From Spirosoma fluviale (GTDB lineage: Bacteria; Bacteroidota; Bacteroidia; Cytophagales; Cyclobacteriaceae), in the NCBI GenBank assembly GCA_945901615.1, contig CAMDLI010000008.1, positions 1 to 43,254 on the forward strand: DNA of 43,254 nt, given 5' to 3'. How positions within the stretch are numbered: position 1 is the first letter of the stretch; each line of letters begins with the position of its first letter. The position numbers were made by a program, and so were the translations under genes. The notes under the pieces are model-generated. The model was not told where the DNA came from. It worked only from the letters and a program-made list of their open reading frames with translations, and made no database searches. This document shows positions 24,959 to 34,110 of the stretch, piece after piece.

Positions 24959-26067
24959 TCTTGGGTAAAGTAGATCAGCAGAAAGGGAATGACAAAGAAG
25001 GTGAGTAGGATGTAGGCAAAAACTACCAATCTATACTTCAATGATATTTTTGCCATGTAGTTTGAGATCCAAACTGGGATTTTACGGATTCCTGAGATGG
25101 GCAAAAATATCAAAGCGCCAATACTATTGAATAAGACATGTACCAATGCCAAAGCAATGGCCGCTTCAGGCTTGTAAATAGAAGCTATGACTGCGGTGAT
25201 GGTGGTACCAATGTTTGCACCAATGATAAAAGGGAAGACCTTGCTTAGGGTTGCTTTTTTACTCGCCACAAGGGGGACCACAAGCGAGGTAGTAACTGTA
25301 CTCGACTGAACTGCCGCAGTGAAGAAAAGCCCATAAAAAAATGCAAGCCCTGTTTTTTGAAAAATGACCTTGTTGATATCCTGAAATGTGTTCTTGATAA
25401 AGGATTTGTACATGGCAGTGGACAAGACTTTGATCGCTAAAAACACGAGGGCCACTGACAGAATCATGGATACCACAGGATGGTTGATCTGATTGACTAT
25501 CCATTCTGTCCAAGAGCGGGTAAACATCCGGTTGTAGACGATAGGTCCTTCGAAGGAATTGTCAGAGGCAAACCAACCTGCAATATGGCTTGCGGTATTG
25601 GAAAGAAATCCAAAGTAAATTTCAAGAGGTAAAAGCAGAATGACCGTAAGAATGTTGAATATATCATGGGAAATTCCTGCGGATAAGGCCCGTCGAAATT
25701 CCTTGTTATTCATCAAATAAGATAAGGATACCAGGGTGGAGGTAAGCGTGGTACCGATGTTTGCTCCTAGTACAATAGGAACCGCTTGTTGTAAGGTGAG
25801 ATTTCCTGAGGCCACAATGGCCACCAGACTTGCAGTGACCGTCGAACTACTTTGAATCAAGGCAGTTACCAATAAACCGATAAATAGGCTGATGAATGGA
25901 TTTTTAGTTGCGTTAAGGATTTCTAATGCAATGCCCCCGTTTATGTTTCCAACGCCAACAGTAAGGAGGTCAATGGCAAAAATGAAGAGTAGCAAGGCAA
26001 ATAATACCTGTGCATACTGAAAAAAATTACTTTTTGCAGGGCCTCCCTGCTTTTCCAAGCTTTCCAT
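24955..26067 (-). CDS. Na+/phosphate symporter, NptA/PNaS type
   Basis: A 370-residue membrane protein of the Na/Pi-cotransporter (SLC34-like) family. It shows the inverted repeat of the family: ALIQSSSTVTASL at 70-82 with GANIGTT at 101-107, then AVQSSTVTTSLVV with a second GANIGTT in the C-terminal half. The QSSS/QSST pairs bind Na+ and phosphate. No PhoU-like tail is fused, unlike many bacterial members. ATG at 26067 is preferred; an in-frame TTG at 26091 adds 8 residues. It is back-to-back with the PiT-like gene (217 bases apart) and shares TTAA with deoC at its 3' end. Confidence 0.9.
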   Translation of the reverse strand: MESLEKQGGPAKSNFFQYAQVLFALLLFIFAIDLLTVGVGNINGGIALEILNATKNPFISLFIGLLVTALIQSSSTVTASLVAIVASGNLTLQQAVPIVLGANIGTTLTSTLVSLSYLMNNKEFRRALSAGISHDIFNILTVILLLPLEIYFGFLSNTASHIAGWFASDNSFEGPIVYNRMFTRSWTEWIVNQINHPVVSMILSVALVFLAIKVLSTAMYKSFIKNTFQDINKVIFQKTGLAFFYGLFFTAAVQSSTVTTSLVVPLVASKKATLSKVFPFIIGANIGTTITAVIASIYKPEAAIALALVHVLFNSIGALIFLPISGIRKIPVWISNYMAKISLKYRLVVFAYILLTFFVIPFLLIYFTQD

Positions 26068-26284
26068 TATCGTAGTGATGGGGACAATCAACAGGGATTG
26101 TCTAACGGCACATCATGCTATCTTTCTTCTCTTACTAGAATCGCCTACAATGATCCACTTTTTTTCCCTTAAATCAATTTTGACTTCTGTGATTGGAGAT
26201 TGTTTTTCTTTCTTTTAACAATTTAATAATACAGGTTGCGGAATATCTTCTCTATTTTTAACCACCATTTAACCATTCATCCTC

Positions 26285-27424
26285 ATGGCCAGAAGAAAGC
26301 CAATTGATCAGAACATAAATCAAGAGTCCATTTCAAAGAAGGTTTCTGGAATTTTTGACTTAGCGAAGGCTGAACGTTCTTATTTAATTCTCCTTGCAAT
26401 CCTGGTTTCTATTGCAGGATTTATTACAGAATATACCTATGCTGCCATGTGGTTTGGTTTTGCACTCGCTGCCTATTCTGCGATTGCGAATGATAGCATT
26501 CAGACCATCGGAACTTTTATAGTTTCCAATCAAAAAACTAAATGGTATTGGCTGTGGCTGTTTATAGGATTGATTTGGGTGGTCACGATTACCTACAGTT
26601 GGTTTGTTTTCGAGGGTGACGTTTCCTTCCAACTACTCAGTACCCCAGGATTAGAAAAAGCACCCGAAAGTTTTGTATTTCTACAGTTGGCAGCCCCAAT
26701 TGTCTTGCTGATTATGACCCGAATGAGGTGGCCGGTATCTACCACCTTTTTGTTGCTTAATGTTTTTACCTACAAAGCGGGCACGATTGTTTCGGTAATG
26801 TCCAAGAGTTTTTATGGCTACGTTTTGGCTTTTGTATTAGCAATCCTTGTTTGGTATGCTTTAGAGCGCTTTGTCAAAAACTACTTAAAAGGGGAGGCAA
26901 AACCCTATTGGATGGTCTTGCAATGGATTACTTCAGGAACACTTTGGGCAATTTGGATCATGCAGGATGCGGCTAATATTGCTGTGTTTTTACCCCGTCA
27001 GTTAAATCTTGTTGAATTTGTTGTTTACACAGGAGTTGTATTTTTCGGATTAGGGATGATTTTTTTCCTGAAAGGTGACAAAATCCAAGATATCATCAAT
27101 GAAAAAACGAATGTAGCCGATGTGCGTGCTGCTACCATGGTGGATCTGGTTTACGCGGTGATTTTGTTCTACTTCAAAATGTACAGCAATGTTCCGATGA
27201 GTACCACCTGGGTATTTATAGGACTTCTGGCAGGACGAGAGTTTGCTATTGCATTGGGCAAGCATGGAAAAGGAAAAAGTAGAGGTGCTTGGCTTGAACG
27301 CGCCTTCCGATTGGCCAAAAAGGACGTGTGGAAAGCCCTTGCCGGTTTGGTGGTGTCCTTAATCTTGGCGATGGTAATCAACAAAGGAGTTCGCGAAGAG
27401 ATCTTCACTCTGTTTAATTTCTAA
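26285..27424 (+). CDS. divergent PiT-like (PHO4 superfamily) membrane protein
   Basis: A 379-residue protein with about ten membrane helices. It carries the two-fold signature of PiT phosphate permeases in weakened form. First half: AIANDSIQTIGTF (Asn69, Asp70) and PVSTT at 150-154; second half: QDAANIAVF (Gln227, Asp228) and PMSTT at 304-308 followed by FIGLLAGRE. In classical PiT proteins these are GxNDxxNxxG and PxSTTH; here the His after STT is Phe or Trp and the second ND is QD. It is therefore a paralogue-like member whose substrate may differ from phosphate. It lies divergent from an NptA-type phosphate symporter. tadA starts 5 bases after its stop. Confidence 0.65.
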   Translation: MARRKPIDQNINQESISKKVSGIFDLAKAERSYLILLAILVSIAGFITEYTYAAMWFGFALAAYSAIANDSIQTIGTFIVSNQKTKWYWLWLFIGLIWVVTITYSWFVFEGDVSFQLLSTPGLEKAPESFVFLQLAAPIVLLIMTRMRWPVSTTFLLLNVFTYKAGTIVSVMSKSFYGYVLAFVLAILVWYALERFVKNYLKGEAKPYWMVLQWITSGTLWAIWIMQDAANIAVFLPRQLNLVEFVVYTGVVFFGLGMIFFLKGDKIQDIINEKTNVADVRAATMVDLVYAVILFYFKMYSNVPMSTTWVFIGLLAGREFAIALGKHGKGKSRGAWLERAFRLAKKDVWKALAGLVVSLILAMVINKGVREEIFTLFNF

Positions 27425-27429
27425 CCCTT

Positions 27430-27882
27430 TTGGAAATTTTCTCCCACGAGTACTTCATGAACGAGGCCTTCAAGCAAGCTAAACTTGCTTTTGAAGAGGG
27501 CGAAGTGCCAGTGGGTGCAGTAGTGGTCTCAAAAAATAAAGTGATTGCACGAGCCTACAATCAAACCGAAAAGTTGACTGATGTCACGGCCCATGCAGAG
27601 GTGTTGGCTATCACAGCTGCGGCCAACTACCTCGGTGCAAAATACCTGAATGAATGTCGCTTGTATGTCACCTTGGAGCCTTGCCCCATGTGTGCGGGGG
27701 CACTCTACTGGGCGCAACTAGGGGAACTTCATGTGGGAGCCTCGGATCCCAAGCGAGGTTACCACCAATGCAATTCCCAAATGCTCCATCCCAAAACCAA
27801 GGTATTTACCGGAATGATGGCAAAAGAGTCAGAGCAGCTTATGCTGGAATTTTTCAAAAACTTGCGAAAAAAGACTTTTTGA
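27430..27882 (+). CDS. tadA: tRNA adenosine(34) deaminase TadA
   Basis: A 150-residue zinc-dependent deaminase that makes inosine at the wobble position of tRNA-Arg(ACG). The zinc/catalytic motif HAE (THAHAEVLA-type, here TAHAEVLAI) and PCPMCAG (LEPCPMCAGALYWAQL) are intact, as is SDPKRGY. The start is TTG at 27430: it preserves FSHEYFM, which closely matches E. coli TadA FSHEYWM, whereas the first ATG (27457) would cut this helix. It begins 5 bases after the PiT-like gene and is probably cotranscribed. Function is confident; guanine deaminase relatives lack this helix. Confidence 0.9.
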   Translation: MEIFSHEYFMNEAFKQAKLAFEEGEVPVGAVVVSKNKVIARAYNQTEKLTDVTAHAEVLAITAAANYLGAKYLNECRLYVTLEPCPMCAGALYWAQLGELHVGASDPKRGYHQCNSQMLHPKTKVFTGMMAKESEQLMLEFFKNLRKKTF

Positions 27883-27974
27883 TTGACAAGAACTTTTTGC
27901 GTAAAAGTCTGGTTTAGAAAACATATAAAAGCGCACAAAATTTTTAACTTTACTGCACATAAAACCCTATACAC

Positions 27975-28580
27975 ATGGCTTTTGAACTACCCTCACTTCC
28001 TTATGCACTGAATGCATTGGAGCCCCATATCGATGCACGAACCATGGAAATTCACCATGGAAAGCACCACAATGCTTATGTGACCAACTTAAATGCTGCT
28101 ATTGCCGGCACCGACCTTGAAGGCAAATCCTTGGAAGAGCTGATGAAGGTGGCAGGATCAAATGCTGCAGTGAGAAACAACGGCGGGGGACATTGGAACC
28201 ATAGCCTTTTTTGGCAAATTCTTTCTCCAACGGGTGGAGGCCTTCCTACTGGAGCATTGGCTGCTGCAATTGATGCAAAATTTAGTTCTTTTGACGCCTT
28301 TAAGGAGACCTTCAACAAAGCAGGAGCTACACGATTTGGCTCAGGCTGGGCTTGGCTCTGTGTAGACACCAAAAAAGAACTTTGTGTGTGCTCTTCACCC
28401 AATCAAGACAATCCCCTCATGGACGTGTCAGATTGCCCTGGCACCCCGATCCTAGGCCTGGACGTGTGGGAGCATGCCTACTACCTACACTACCAAAACA
28501 GACGTCCAGACTACATCGCGGCGTTCTGGAACCTGGTCAACTGGGAGGAAGTAAGCAAGCGTTACGCTGCAGCGAAATAA
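27975..28580 (+). CDS. sodA: superoxide dismutase, Mn-type (Fe/Mn family)
   Basis: A 201-residue cytoplasmic enzyme converting superoxide to oxygen and hydrogen peroxide. Metal ligands His27, His76 (NNGGGHWNH), Asp163 and His167 ([10 protein letters not shown]) are all present. The metal-selecting residues are of the Mn class: Gly-rich NNGGGHW rather than NNAAQVW, and a Gln in SPNQDNPLM (Gln144). A -7-like TAACTTTA lies about 30 bases before the ATG. It has its own terminator and appears monocistronic. Confidence 0.95.
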   Translation: MAFELPSLPYALNALEPHIDARTMEIHHGKHHNAYVTNLNAAIAGTDLEGKSLEELMKVAGSNAAVRNNGGGHWNHSLFWQILSPTGGGLPTGALAAAIDAKFSSFDAFKETFNKAGATRFGSGWAWLCVDTKKELCVCSSPNQDNPLMDVSDCPGTPILGLDVWEHAYYLHYQNRRPDYIAAFWNLVNWEEVSKRYAAAK

Positions 28581-28605
28581 ACCTATTCGCAATCTGCGAT
28601 TGATG

Positions 28606-28637
28606 AACTCCTGAGGATATTCTTCAGGAGTTTTTTT
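28606..28637 (+). terminator. intrinsic terminator after sodA
   Basis: AACTCCTGA (28606-28614) and TCAGGAGTT (28624-28632) pair perfectly around a nine-base loop, followed by a run of T's to 28637. It lies 25 bases after the sodA stop. Confidence 0.85.
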
Positions 28638-28796
28638 GTCCCATTCTGAAAAATCGCTGTTCGGAAATGAGACAGTCCACTGATTTGCTCCATTAAAAAC
28701 CCTGGTTTAAAGTTATTTTTCGCATTTTTTTCTTCTTGGCACATCCTTTTCTTGGTTTTCTGCATCTACTAGAAAACTAAACCAACTACTTTCTTC

Positions 28797-31232
28797 ATGA
28801 AGACCCGTCACTTTTTATTCTTAGCCTTTTTTGTGTACCTGCTAGGAATTAGTACGCTTGCCGCTCAAACCAACCAATCAGCCCTGTTGCGCGGAATCAT
28901 TACCAACCAAAAAGGGGAGCCCGTGCCCTATGCCAATGCGGCGCTGCTATCGCCAGAGGGAGTACTTCTTGAAGGTGCAGTGACCGATGAAGCGGGAAAT
29001 TTTTTGATTTCTACTACTAAGATTGCCCGTGTCAAGCTGGTGGTTTCTTCGCTAGCCTATACCTCCTTCTCTTCCGAGGAGTTTGAACTTCTGGCCGGTT
29101 TGCAGAAGGATTTTGGAACACTTGTACTTGCCGATGAAGTAACTGGCTTGGATGAGGTCACCGTCGAGGCATCACGTCCACAAATCATCATCGAACCTGA
29201 CAAGACCATCGTCAATGTAGAAGGCACGGTGATGGCGGAAGGAGCCAATGCGCTAGATGTATTGGGAAGATCCCCGGGGGTATTTATCACTACGGATGGA
29301 AGTATCAACCTGAATGGGAGAACAGGCGTAACCGTGATGATTAACGATCGGCCGATGTACATGAGTGCCGCCGATCTGACAAGCTTTTTGCGTTCCATGC
29401 CCGCGGACAACATTAAAAGTATCGAAGTCATGACCAGTCCATCTGCACGCTTTGATGCAGAGGGTGCCGCAGGGGTGATCAACATTCAGCTCAAGAAAAA
29501 TACGGTGGATGGGGTTTTTGGGAATGTGATGCTCGGAGGCAGATACAATGGAAAAGCTGCTCCCAATGCGGGGGTTACCCTCAATGTCAAAAAAGGGAAG
29601 TGGACGAGCAATGGAACGATTAACTACAATGAGGATGTAGAGATTAATGATTTGGAAATCGGCAGGAATTTCCAGGTGGAAGCTGGCAAATCCACCTTTT
29701 TGCAAGATTCTCGCATCGTCGAGCGTAGCCATACCCCTTCTTTTACTGGGGCTGCCAACTACGAATTAACCCCCACTCAGAATTTGGGGATCAACGTTCA
29801 GGCTTCTACTTCTGCCAGCAATGGACTCAATAACTCCGGAACGACAATTTCAAATCCTGGACAGTCCAACAAATCGAGCTTCACATCAATCAATGATTCC
29901 GAGGACCAGCGCAGTCGGTTATTTACCAACCTACATTACGACGCAAAGTTGGATACCCTAGGCGGAAAGATCACAGCGGACTTAGACTTGACAGTGATGG
30001 ACATGGCAAGTGAAGCCTTGTTGAATAATTCCTATTCGAATGGATTGAATCCACCAACCCTGAGGACCGATCGCGTATTGACGCTCAACGACATGTACTA
30101 CACCATCTTGACCTCCAAGGTGGATTGGATTAAGCCCCTCAAAGGAGGAAAAGTACTAGAGGCGGGCCTCAAGGGGAGCTGGGTAGAGTCGGACAATAAC
30201 CTAGACCTAAGCCGAGGCAATGGCGATGCCCAGTTGCAACCCGATCCCAACTCGAATCGCTTTATCTACCAAGAAAATGTATTGGCTGCCTATAGTTCCT
30301 TGAAAGGGGATTTTTCGCCCAAATTATCCTATCAGGCGGGCTTGCGTATGGAGTATTCCGATGTGACCGGAACTTCCAAGACGCTCAACCAAGTCAATAA
30401 GCAAGAATACACCAACCTCTTTCCAAGTGTATTTTTGCAGCACAAGATCAGCGATGCCTACCAAGTGGTCTATAACGTGAATCGACGTATTACGCGACCC
30501 AATTACCGCTTGCTGAATCCTTTTGTGTATTACATTGATCCCCTTACTACCGAGAAAGGGAATCCAAGTTTGAGACCTCAGTATTCTACGAATTTGGAGA
30601 TGGACCATGTCATCAAAGGTGTGTACCAGTTTACCTTGGGCTACAGTGTCACCAAAGATGCATTTCAGCAGATTTTTGAGCAGGAGGAGGAGGCACGCAG
30701 TACCACCACTTTCACAGCAAATTTTGATAAGACTAAGAATTTCAATTTTCAAGGCGTAGTACCTGTTGAATTGGCAAAATGGTGGAATACCTCCAACCTG
30801 GTTCAGGTCAACTACAATAAATTCAAGTCACTCCTTGGCACAGATATCTTAGACATTAGCCAAGTATCTTACCTACTCCGAACGCAGCATAACTTTACTT
30901 TGCCTAAAGGTTTCAAGGTGGAGTTAGTGGGAATTTACCTAAGCCCACAGATTTGGGGACAAGGAGAAATCAAGGGATTTGGATGGGTCGATGCTGGAAT
31001 CACAAAATCGGTAATGAAAGACAAATTATCCTTATCCATCAATGGGGGAGACTTGTTCCGTACTCAGTTGATTCGCGCAGGGATCAATTTTGCGGATATA
31101 GACACCTCTATTCGCCAATACCGAAATGAGCAGAGTGTCCGATTTACGCTTCGGTACAATTTTTCAAAAGGACAAAGCTTCCGAGTGAATTCGAATTCGG
31201 GAAGTTCAGAAGAGCGAAAGCGCTTGGATTAA
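28797..31232 (+). CDS. outer-membrane beta-barrel protein, TonB-dependent-receptor-like (OMP_b-brl_3)
   Basis: An 811-residue outer-membrane protein. A signal peptide (cleaved near LAAQ) is followed by a carboxypeptidase-regulatory-like domain (RGIITNQKGEPVPYANA, about 32-115), a plug domain (VEGTVMAEGANALDVLGRSPGVFI... SIEVMTSPSARFDAEGAAGVINIQLKK, about 140-235) and a large barrel to the end. This is the outer-membrane beta-barrel family rather than a classical SusC: no clear TonB box and no SusD partner nearby. The substrate is unknown. It stands alone with a terminator on each side. Confidence 0.88.
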   Translation: MKTRHFLFLAFFVYLLGISTLAAQTNQSALLRGIITNQKGEPVPYANAALLSPEGVLLEGAVTDEAGNFLISTTKIARVKLVVSSLAYTSFSSEEFELLAGLQKDFGTLVLADEVTGLDEVTVEASRPQIIIEPDKTIVNVEGTVMAEGANALDVLGRSPGVFITTDGSINLNGRTGVTVMINDRPMYMSAADLTSFLRSMPADNIKSIEVMTSPSARFDAEGAAGVINIQLKKNTVDGVFGNVMLGGRYNGKAAPNAGVTLNVKKGKWTSNGTINYNEDVEINDLEIGRNFQVEAGKSTFLQDSRIVERSHTPSFTGAANYELTPTQNLGINVQASTSASNGLNNSGTTISNPGQSNKSSFTSINDSEDQRSRLFTNLHYDAKLDTLGGKITADLDLTVMDMASEALLNNSYSNGLNPPTLRTDRVLTLNDMYYTILTSKVDWIKPLKGGKVLEAGLKGSWVESDNNLDLSRGNGDAQLQPDPNSNRFIYQENVLAAYSSLKGDFSPKLSYQAGLRMEYSDVTGTSKTLNQVNKQEYTNLFPSVFLQHKISDAYQVVYNVNRRITRPNYRLLNPFVYYIDPLTTEKGNPSLRPQYSTNLEMDHVIKGVYQFTLGYSVTKDAFQQIFEQEEEARSTTTFTANFDKTKNFNFQGVVPVELAKWWNTSNLVQVNYNKFKSLLGTDILDISQVSYLLRTQHNFTLPKGFKVELVGIYLSPQIWGQGEIKGFGWVDAGITKSVMKDKLSLSINGGDLFRTQLIRAGINFADIDTSIRQYRNEQSVRFTLRYNFSKGQSFRVNSNSGSSEERKRLD

Positions 31233-31254
31233 GACTAGTTAGTTGATGTGTACC

Positions 31255-31294
31255 TGCCCCCAACTAAGGACGACTTGTTGGGGGCATTTTTTTT
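31255..31294 (+). terminator. intrinsic terminator after the outer-membrane gene
   Basis: TGCCCCCAAC (31255-31264) and GTTGGGGGCA (31277-31286) pair perfectly around a 12-base loop, followed by eight T's. It ends the outer-membrane barrel transcript. Confidence 0.88.
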
Positions 31295-31344
31295 GAAAGG
31301 GTAGCTCGCATTTTTTTCCAACCCTAATTTCCCGACCTTCGGGA

Positions 31345-31992
31345 ATGCATTTCTGGGACTTTCATACGCATCAATCCGGGCAGCCCTATTCCCTTTATCA
31401 AGCAGATAACCCTGCCACCTCTGGTGTGGGTGCCTGTTCGGTAGGTATTCATCCTTGGAGCGTAGGATTGGATTGGGAAGACGAGTTTAAAAGGATCCAA
31501 GACCAGTCTAGCCAGCATGAGCGAGTTTTGGCAATTGGGGAAGCGGGGGTTGATCGACTTAAGGGACCTGAAATTCAGCTTCAAAAAGATGCTTTTTATG
31601 CCCAAGCTAGTGCTGCCGCTGAATTGGGAATCCCGTTGATTTTGCATTGTGTCAAGTCCCATGACCTACTCCTGGAGTACCTGAAATCAGCAAAGAATCC
31701 TCCTTGCATCATCTGGCATGGTTGGAATCAAAAGCCCGAGTTGGCAACCCAGCTGTTGCCCTTTCCCCTATTTTTCTCCTTTGGAAAGCACATCCTTCAC
31801 CCAGGTAGTAATGCATCAAAATGGCTGGCAACATGCCCCTTGGATCGAGTCTTTTTTGAAACTGATGATTCGGGTTTGGAAATCGGATTAATTTATCAGA
31901 GGGCTTCCCTACTTTTGCAGATTCCAGTGGCAAGCCTTGCAGCCCAAGTGATTGCCAACTGGAATGCCATTTCCAAAAGAAAGATCTCATGA
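31345..31992 (+). CDS. TatD-family metal-dependent hydrolase
   Basis: A 215-residue TIM-barrel hydrolase. Metal ligands: DFHTH at the N-terminus (His7, His9), Glu66 in GEAGVDR, His101 in LILHC, His125 in IIWHGW, and Asp174 in FETDDS. TatD/YcfH proteins are DNases or phosphodiesterases. At 215 residues it is shorter than typical TatD (about 260): the segment between the first motif and GEAG is compact and the C-terminal end is trimmed. Its stop overlaps the ATG of tcdA by 4 bases, so the two are coupled; such TatD-TcdA pairing is suggestive of a shared tRNA or nucleic acid role but this is not established. Confidence 0.85.
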   Translation: MHFWDFHTHQSGQPYSLYQADNPATSGVGACSVGIHPWSVGLDWEDEFKRIQDQSSQHERVLAIGEAGVDRLKGPEIQLQKDAFYAQASAAAELGIPLILHCVKSHDLLLEYLKSAKNPPCIIWHGWNQKPELATQLLPFPLFFSFGKHILHPGSNASKWLATCPLDRVFFETDDSGLEIGLIYQRASLLLQIPVASLAAQVIANWNAISKRKIS

Positions 31993-32714
31993 ATGAATTT
32001 GCCTGGCTGAGCCGAACCGAGTTGATTGTAGGGCGTGAAGGCCTTGAAAAGTTAGCCACTAAACATGTGCTCGTGGTAGGGCTAGGGGGAGTAGGCTCTT
32101 TTGCTGCTGAGTTTATCGCCCGTTCAGGCATTGGGGCCATGACGATTGTGGATGGGGACACGGTAGACATTTCCAATGTCAACCGGCAGCTTCCAGCTAC
32201 GCAGCTCAATGTAGGACAGCCCAAGGCAGGATGGATGGAGGAGCGCCTATTGGCCATCAACCCAAAACTCAAGTTGCAGGCAATCAAAAAATTTTTAGAG
32301 CCTTTCGAAATTACGGACTTGCTGGAAGGGAATGAGTTTGACTATGTGGTGGACTGCATCGATAGCTTTACACCCAAAATGCACCTCATCGAAGGAGCAA
32401 AAAAGCGTGGCTTTCCATTAGTCAGTTCCATGGGCGCAGGAGGAAAGGTAGATCCCACCCAAATCAAGGTGGTCGACTTTGCTGACACGCATCAATGCAA
32501 GCTGGCCAAGATGCTGCGGAAGCGGCTGAAAAGAAGAAACATTGTCGATGGCTTCAAGGCCGTATTTTCCACCGAAGAAATGATTAAAGAGAGCCTGATG
32601 CTGACCGACGGAAAAAATTTCAAAAAGTCAGCTTATGGAACGATGTCTTTTCTTCCAGCGGCCTTTGGCTGCGCCTGTGCTGCAACGGTAATCAATGATT
32701 TGTTAGCTTCCTGA
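31989..32714 (+). CDS. tcdA: tRNA threonylcarbamoyladenosine dehydratase (TcdA / ThiF-E1 family)
   Basis: A 241-residue E1-like enzyme that cyclises the t6A base of tRNAs to ct6A using ATP. The adenylation-domain motif GLGGVG at 31-36, DISNVNRQLPATQLNVGQPK, and DYVVDCIDSFTPKMHLI (with the conserved Asp and Cys) are present, as is the family-specific SSMGAGGKVDPTQIKV. The end is a little shorter than E. coli TcdA (268 residues). ATGA overlap with the TatD gene. Its 3' end overlaps the convergent MaoC gene by 12 bases (32703-32714). Confidence 0.9.
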   Translation: MNEFAWLSRTELIVGREGLEKLATKHVLVVGLGGVGSFAAEFIARSGIGAMTIVDGDTVDISNVNRQLPATQLNVGQPKAGWMEERLLAINPKLKLQAIKKFLEPFEITDLLEGNEFDYVVDCIDSFTPKMHLIEGAKKRGFPLVSSMGAGGKVDPTQIKVVDFADTHQCKLAKMLRKRLKRRNIVDGFKAVFSTEEMIKESLMLTDGKNFKKSAYGTMSFLPAAFGCACAATVINDLLAS

Positions 32715-33182
32715 GACGGGATTAAAATGATACAAGAAGATTAGGAGCCCTACGAATGCTGGCTTCTTTTGATCCTTGATTTCTAGGGTAACTTCCACTT
32801 CTGCCTTGATGGTGCCACGTAGATTGGTGATATTTTTTAAGGAGGCTACCAAGCGTACTTCACTGTTCACGGTTACAGCTTGGGCAAATCGTAGATTCTC
32901 AATCCCATAATTGATCATCATTTTGAGGTTGTTGACTTGCACGATTTGTTCCCATAGGTAGGGGACAATGCTTAGGGTGAGGTAACCATGGGCAATGGTA
33001 TTACCAAAAGCTCCTTCCACCTTTGCGCGTTCGGGATCGGTATGAATCCATTGGTGATCCAAGGTTGCTTCTGCAAAGCGATTGATTTGTTCTTGGGTGA
33101 TTTGGAAATAAGAAGAAGCACCAAGTTCTTTTCCTTGATAGGATTCAAATTCTTCAAAGCTGCCAATTGCAATTGGGGACAT
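32703..33182 (-). CDS. MaoC-family dehydratase (hot-dog fold)
   Basis: A 159-residue R-hydratase-like protein. ITQEQINRFAEATLDHQWIHTDPERA and FGNTIAHGYLTLSIVPYL contain the hydratase signature: catalytic Asp in TLDHQWIHTD and His in IAHGYLTLS. Members hydrate trans-2-enoyl-CoA to (R)-3-hydroxyacyl-CoA in fatty-acid or polyhydroxyalkanoate metabolism. No partner gene lies nearby. It is convergent and slightly overlapping with tcdA, and divergent from the methyltransferase gene (125 bases). Confidence 0.88.
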   Translation of the reverse strand: MSPIAIGSFEEFESYQGKELGASSYFQITQEQINRFAEATLDHQWIHTDPERAKVEGAFGNTIAHGYLTLSIVPYLWEQIVQVNNLKMMINYGIENLRFAQAVTVNSEVRLVASLKNITNLRGTIKAEVEVTLEIKDQKKPAFVGLLIFLYHFNPVSGS

Positions 33183-33307
33183 AGGTGGGGAGGTTTAAGA
33201 GAAATAGAAGTCGAAAATAGGAAAAAGTAAGGAAGCGAATTTTTCAATCTTTAAAAAAGTTTGATCTTCGTCCTTTCTAGTACCTAAACCCCAATTACTT
33301 TTCATCA

Positions 33308-34102
33308 ATGGCAACCTATGTGCATGGTTTTGATCCGGAAGAGCAGTTGCGCCTAAAGGAGCAAGCTGAGCTCTTAGCGCCAATGGTGTACAAGGAGCTG
33401 GACTTCAGTGGCTGTAAGCAGCTGCTGGAAGTAGGTAGCGGAGTGGGTGCGCAAACCCGTATTCTGCTAGAAAGATTTCCTGACCTCCAGATCACCTGTG
33501 TGGATTCTTCAGCGGTTCAACTTGCGCAAGCACGAATCAACTTGGCATCATTTGGAGATCGTGTTCGTTTTGTGGAGCAGGATGGTTGTGCACTTCAGCT
33601 TGAAGCTCGATTTGATGCTGCCTTTGTGTGTTGGACCTTGGAGCATGTCCCTTCCCCGATTCAGCTTTTGGCAAGGCTCAAGGAGCATCTTCTACCTGGA
33701 GCTCGAGTGTATGTAACGGAAGTATTCAACTCAAGCTTGTATGTTTCACCGGGATTCTCCCATCTGCAGCACTATGTGGAGCTAATGAGCAACTTTCAAC
33801 GAATGATTGGCGGAAACCCTGATGTGGGGATTGAATTGGGAAATCTGATGAGGGAGGCTGGATTTTCCGCTTGCTCCACCCGCTTTGATGGATTTTACCT
33901 AGATGCCAGAAGTGGCGAAAAGAGAAAAGCAGTAACTGAATATTGGAAGGAGCTACTTAAAAGTGCGGCACCTGCATTGCTCGCTGAGGGGATAGTGACG
34001 CCCTCTGCAGTGGAAAAAATGGAGGAAGATTTAGAAAAATTAGGGAAAGATGAAAATGCCATTTTTTTCTACCAATTTGTACAGGCAAAAGCTACCCTTT
34101 AA
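33308..34102 (+). CDS. class I SAM-dependent methyltransferase
   Basis: A 264-residue protein: QLLEVGSGVGAQTRILLERF is motif I, ITCVDSS motif post-I, VRFVEQDGCALQL motif II, FDAAFVCWTLEHVPSP motif III and LPGARVYVTEVFNSSLYV the following strand. The C-terminal 100 residues form an extra, mostly helical region. Substrate unknown. mtgA starts 8 bases after its stop on the same strand, so the two probably share a transcript. Confidence 0.83.
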   Translation: MATYVHGFDPEEQLRLKEQAELLAPMVYKELDFSGCKQLLEVGSGVGAQTRILLERFPDLQITCVDSSAVQLAQARINLASFGDRVRFVEQDGCALQLEARFDAAFVCWTLEHVPSPIQLLARLKEHLLPGARVYVTEVFNSSLYVSPGFSHLQHYVELMSNFQRMIGGNPDVGIELGNLMREAGFSACSTRFDGFYLDARSGEKRKAVTEYWKELLKSAAPALLAEGIVTPSAVEKMEEDLEKLGKDENAIFFYQFVQAKATL

Positions 34103-34110
34103 TTCGTAAG

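Noticed and set aside
26068-26091. TTG start for the Na/Pi symporter
   Set aside because: The ATG at 26067 is in the same frame and gives a normal N-terminus.
29057-29732. Two long minus-strand frames inside the outer-membrane beta-barrel gene
   Set aside because: Both are antisense to the conserved plug domain and show shadow-frame composition.
31709-32287. Minus-strand open frame of 192 codons across the TatD and tcdA genes
   Set aside because: It lies wholly antisense to two well-supported enzymes, has no recognisable domain, and is rich in Ser/Pro/Arg as expected for a shadow frame.
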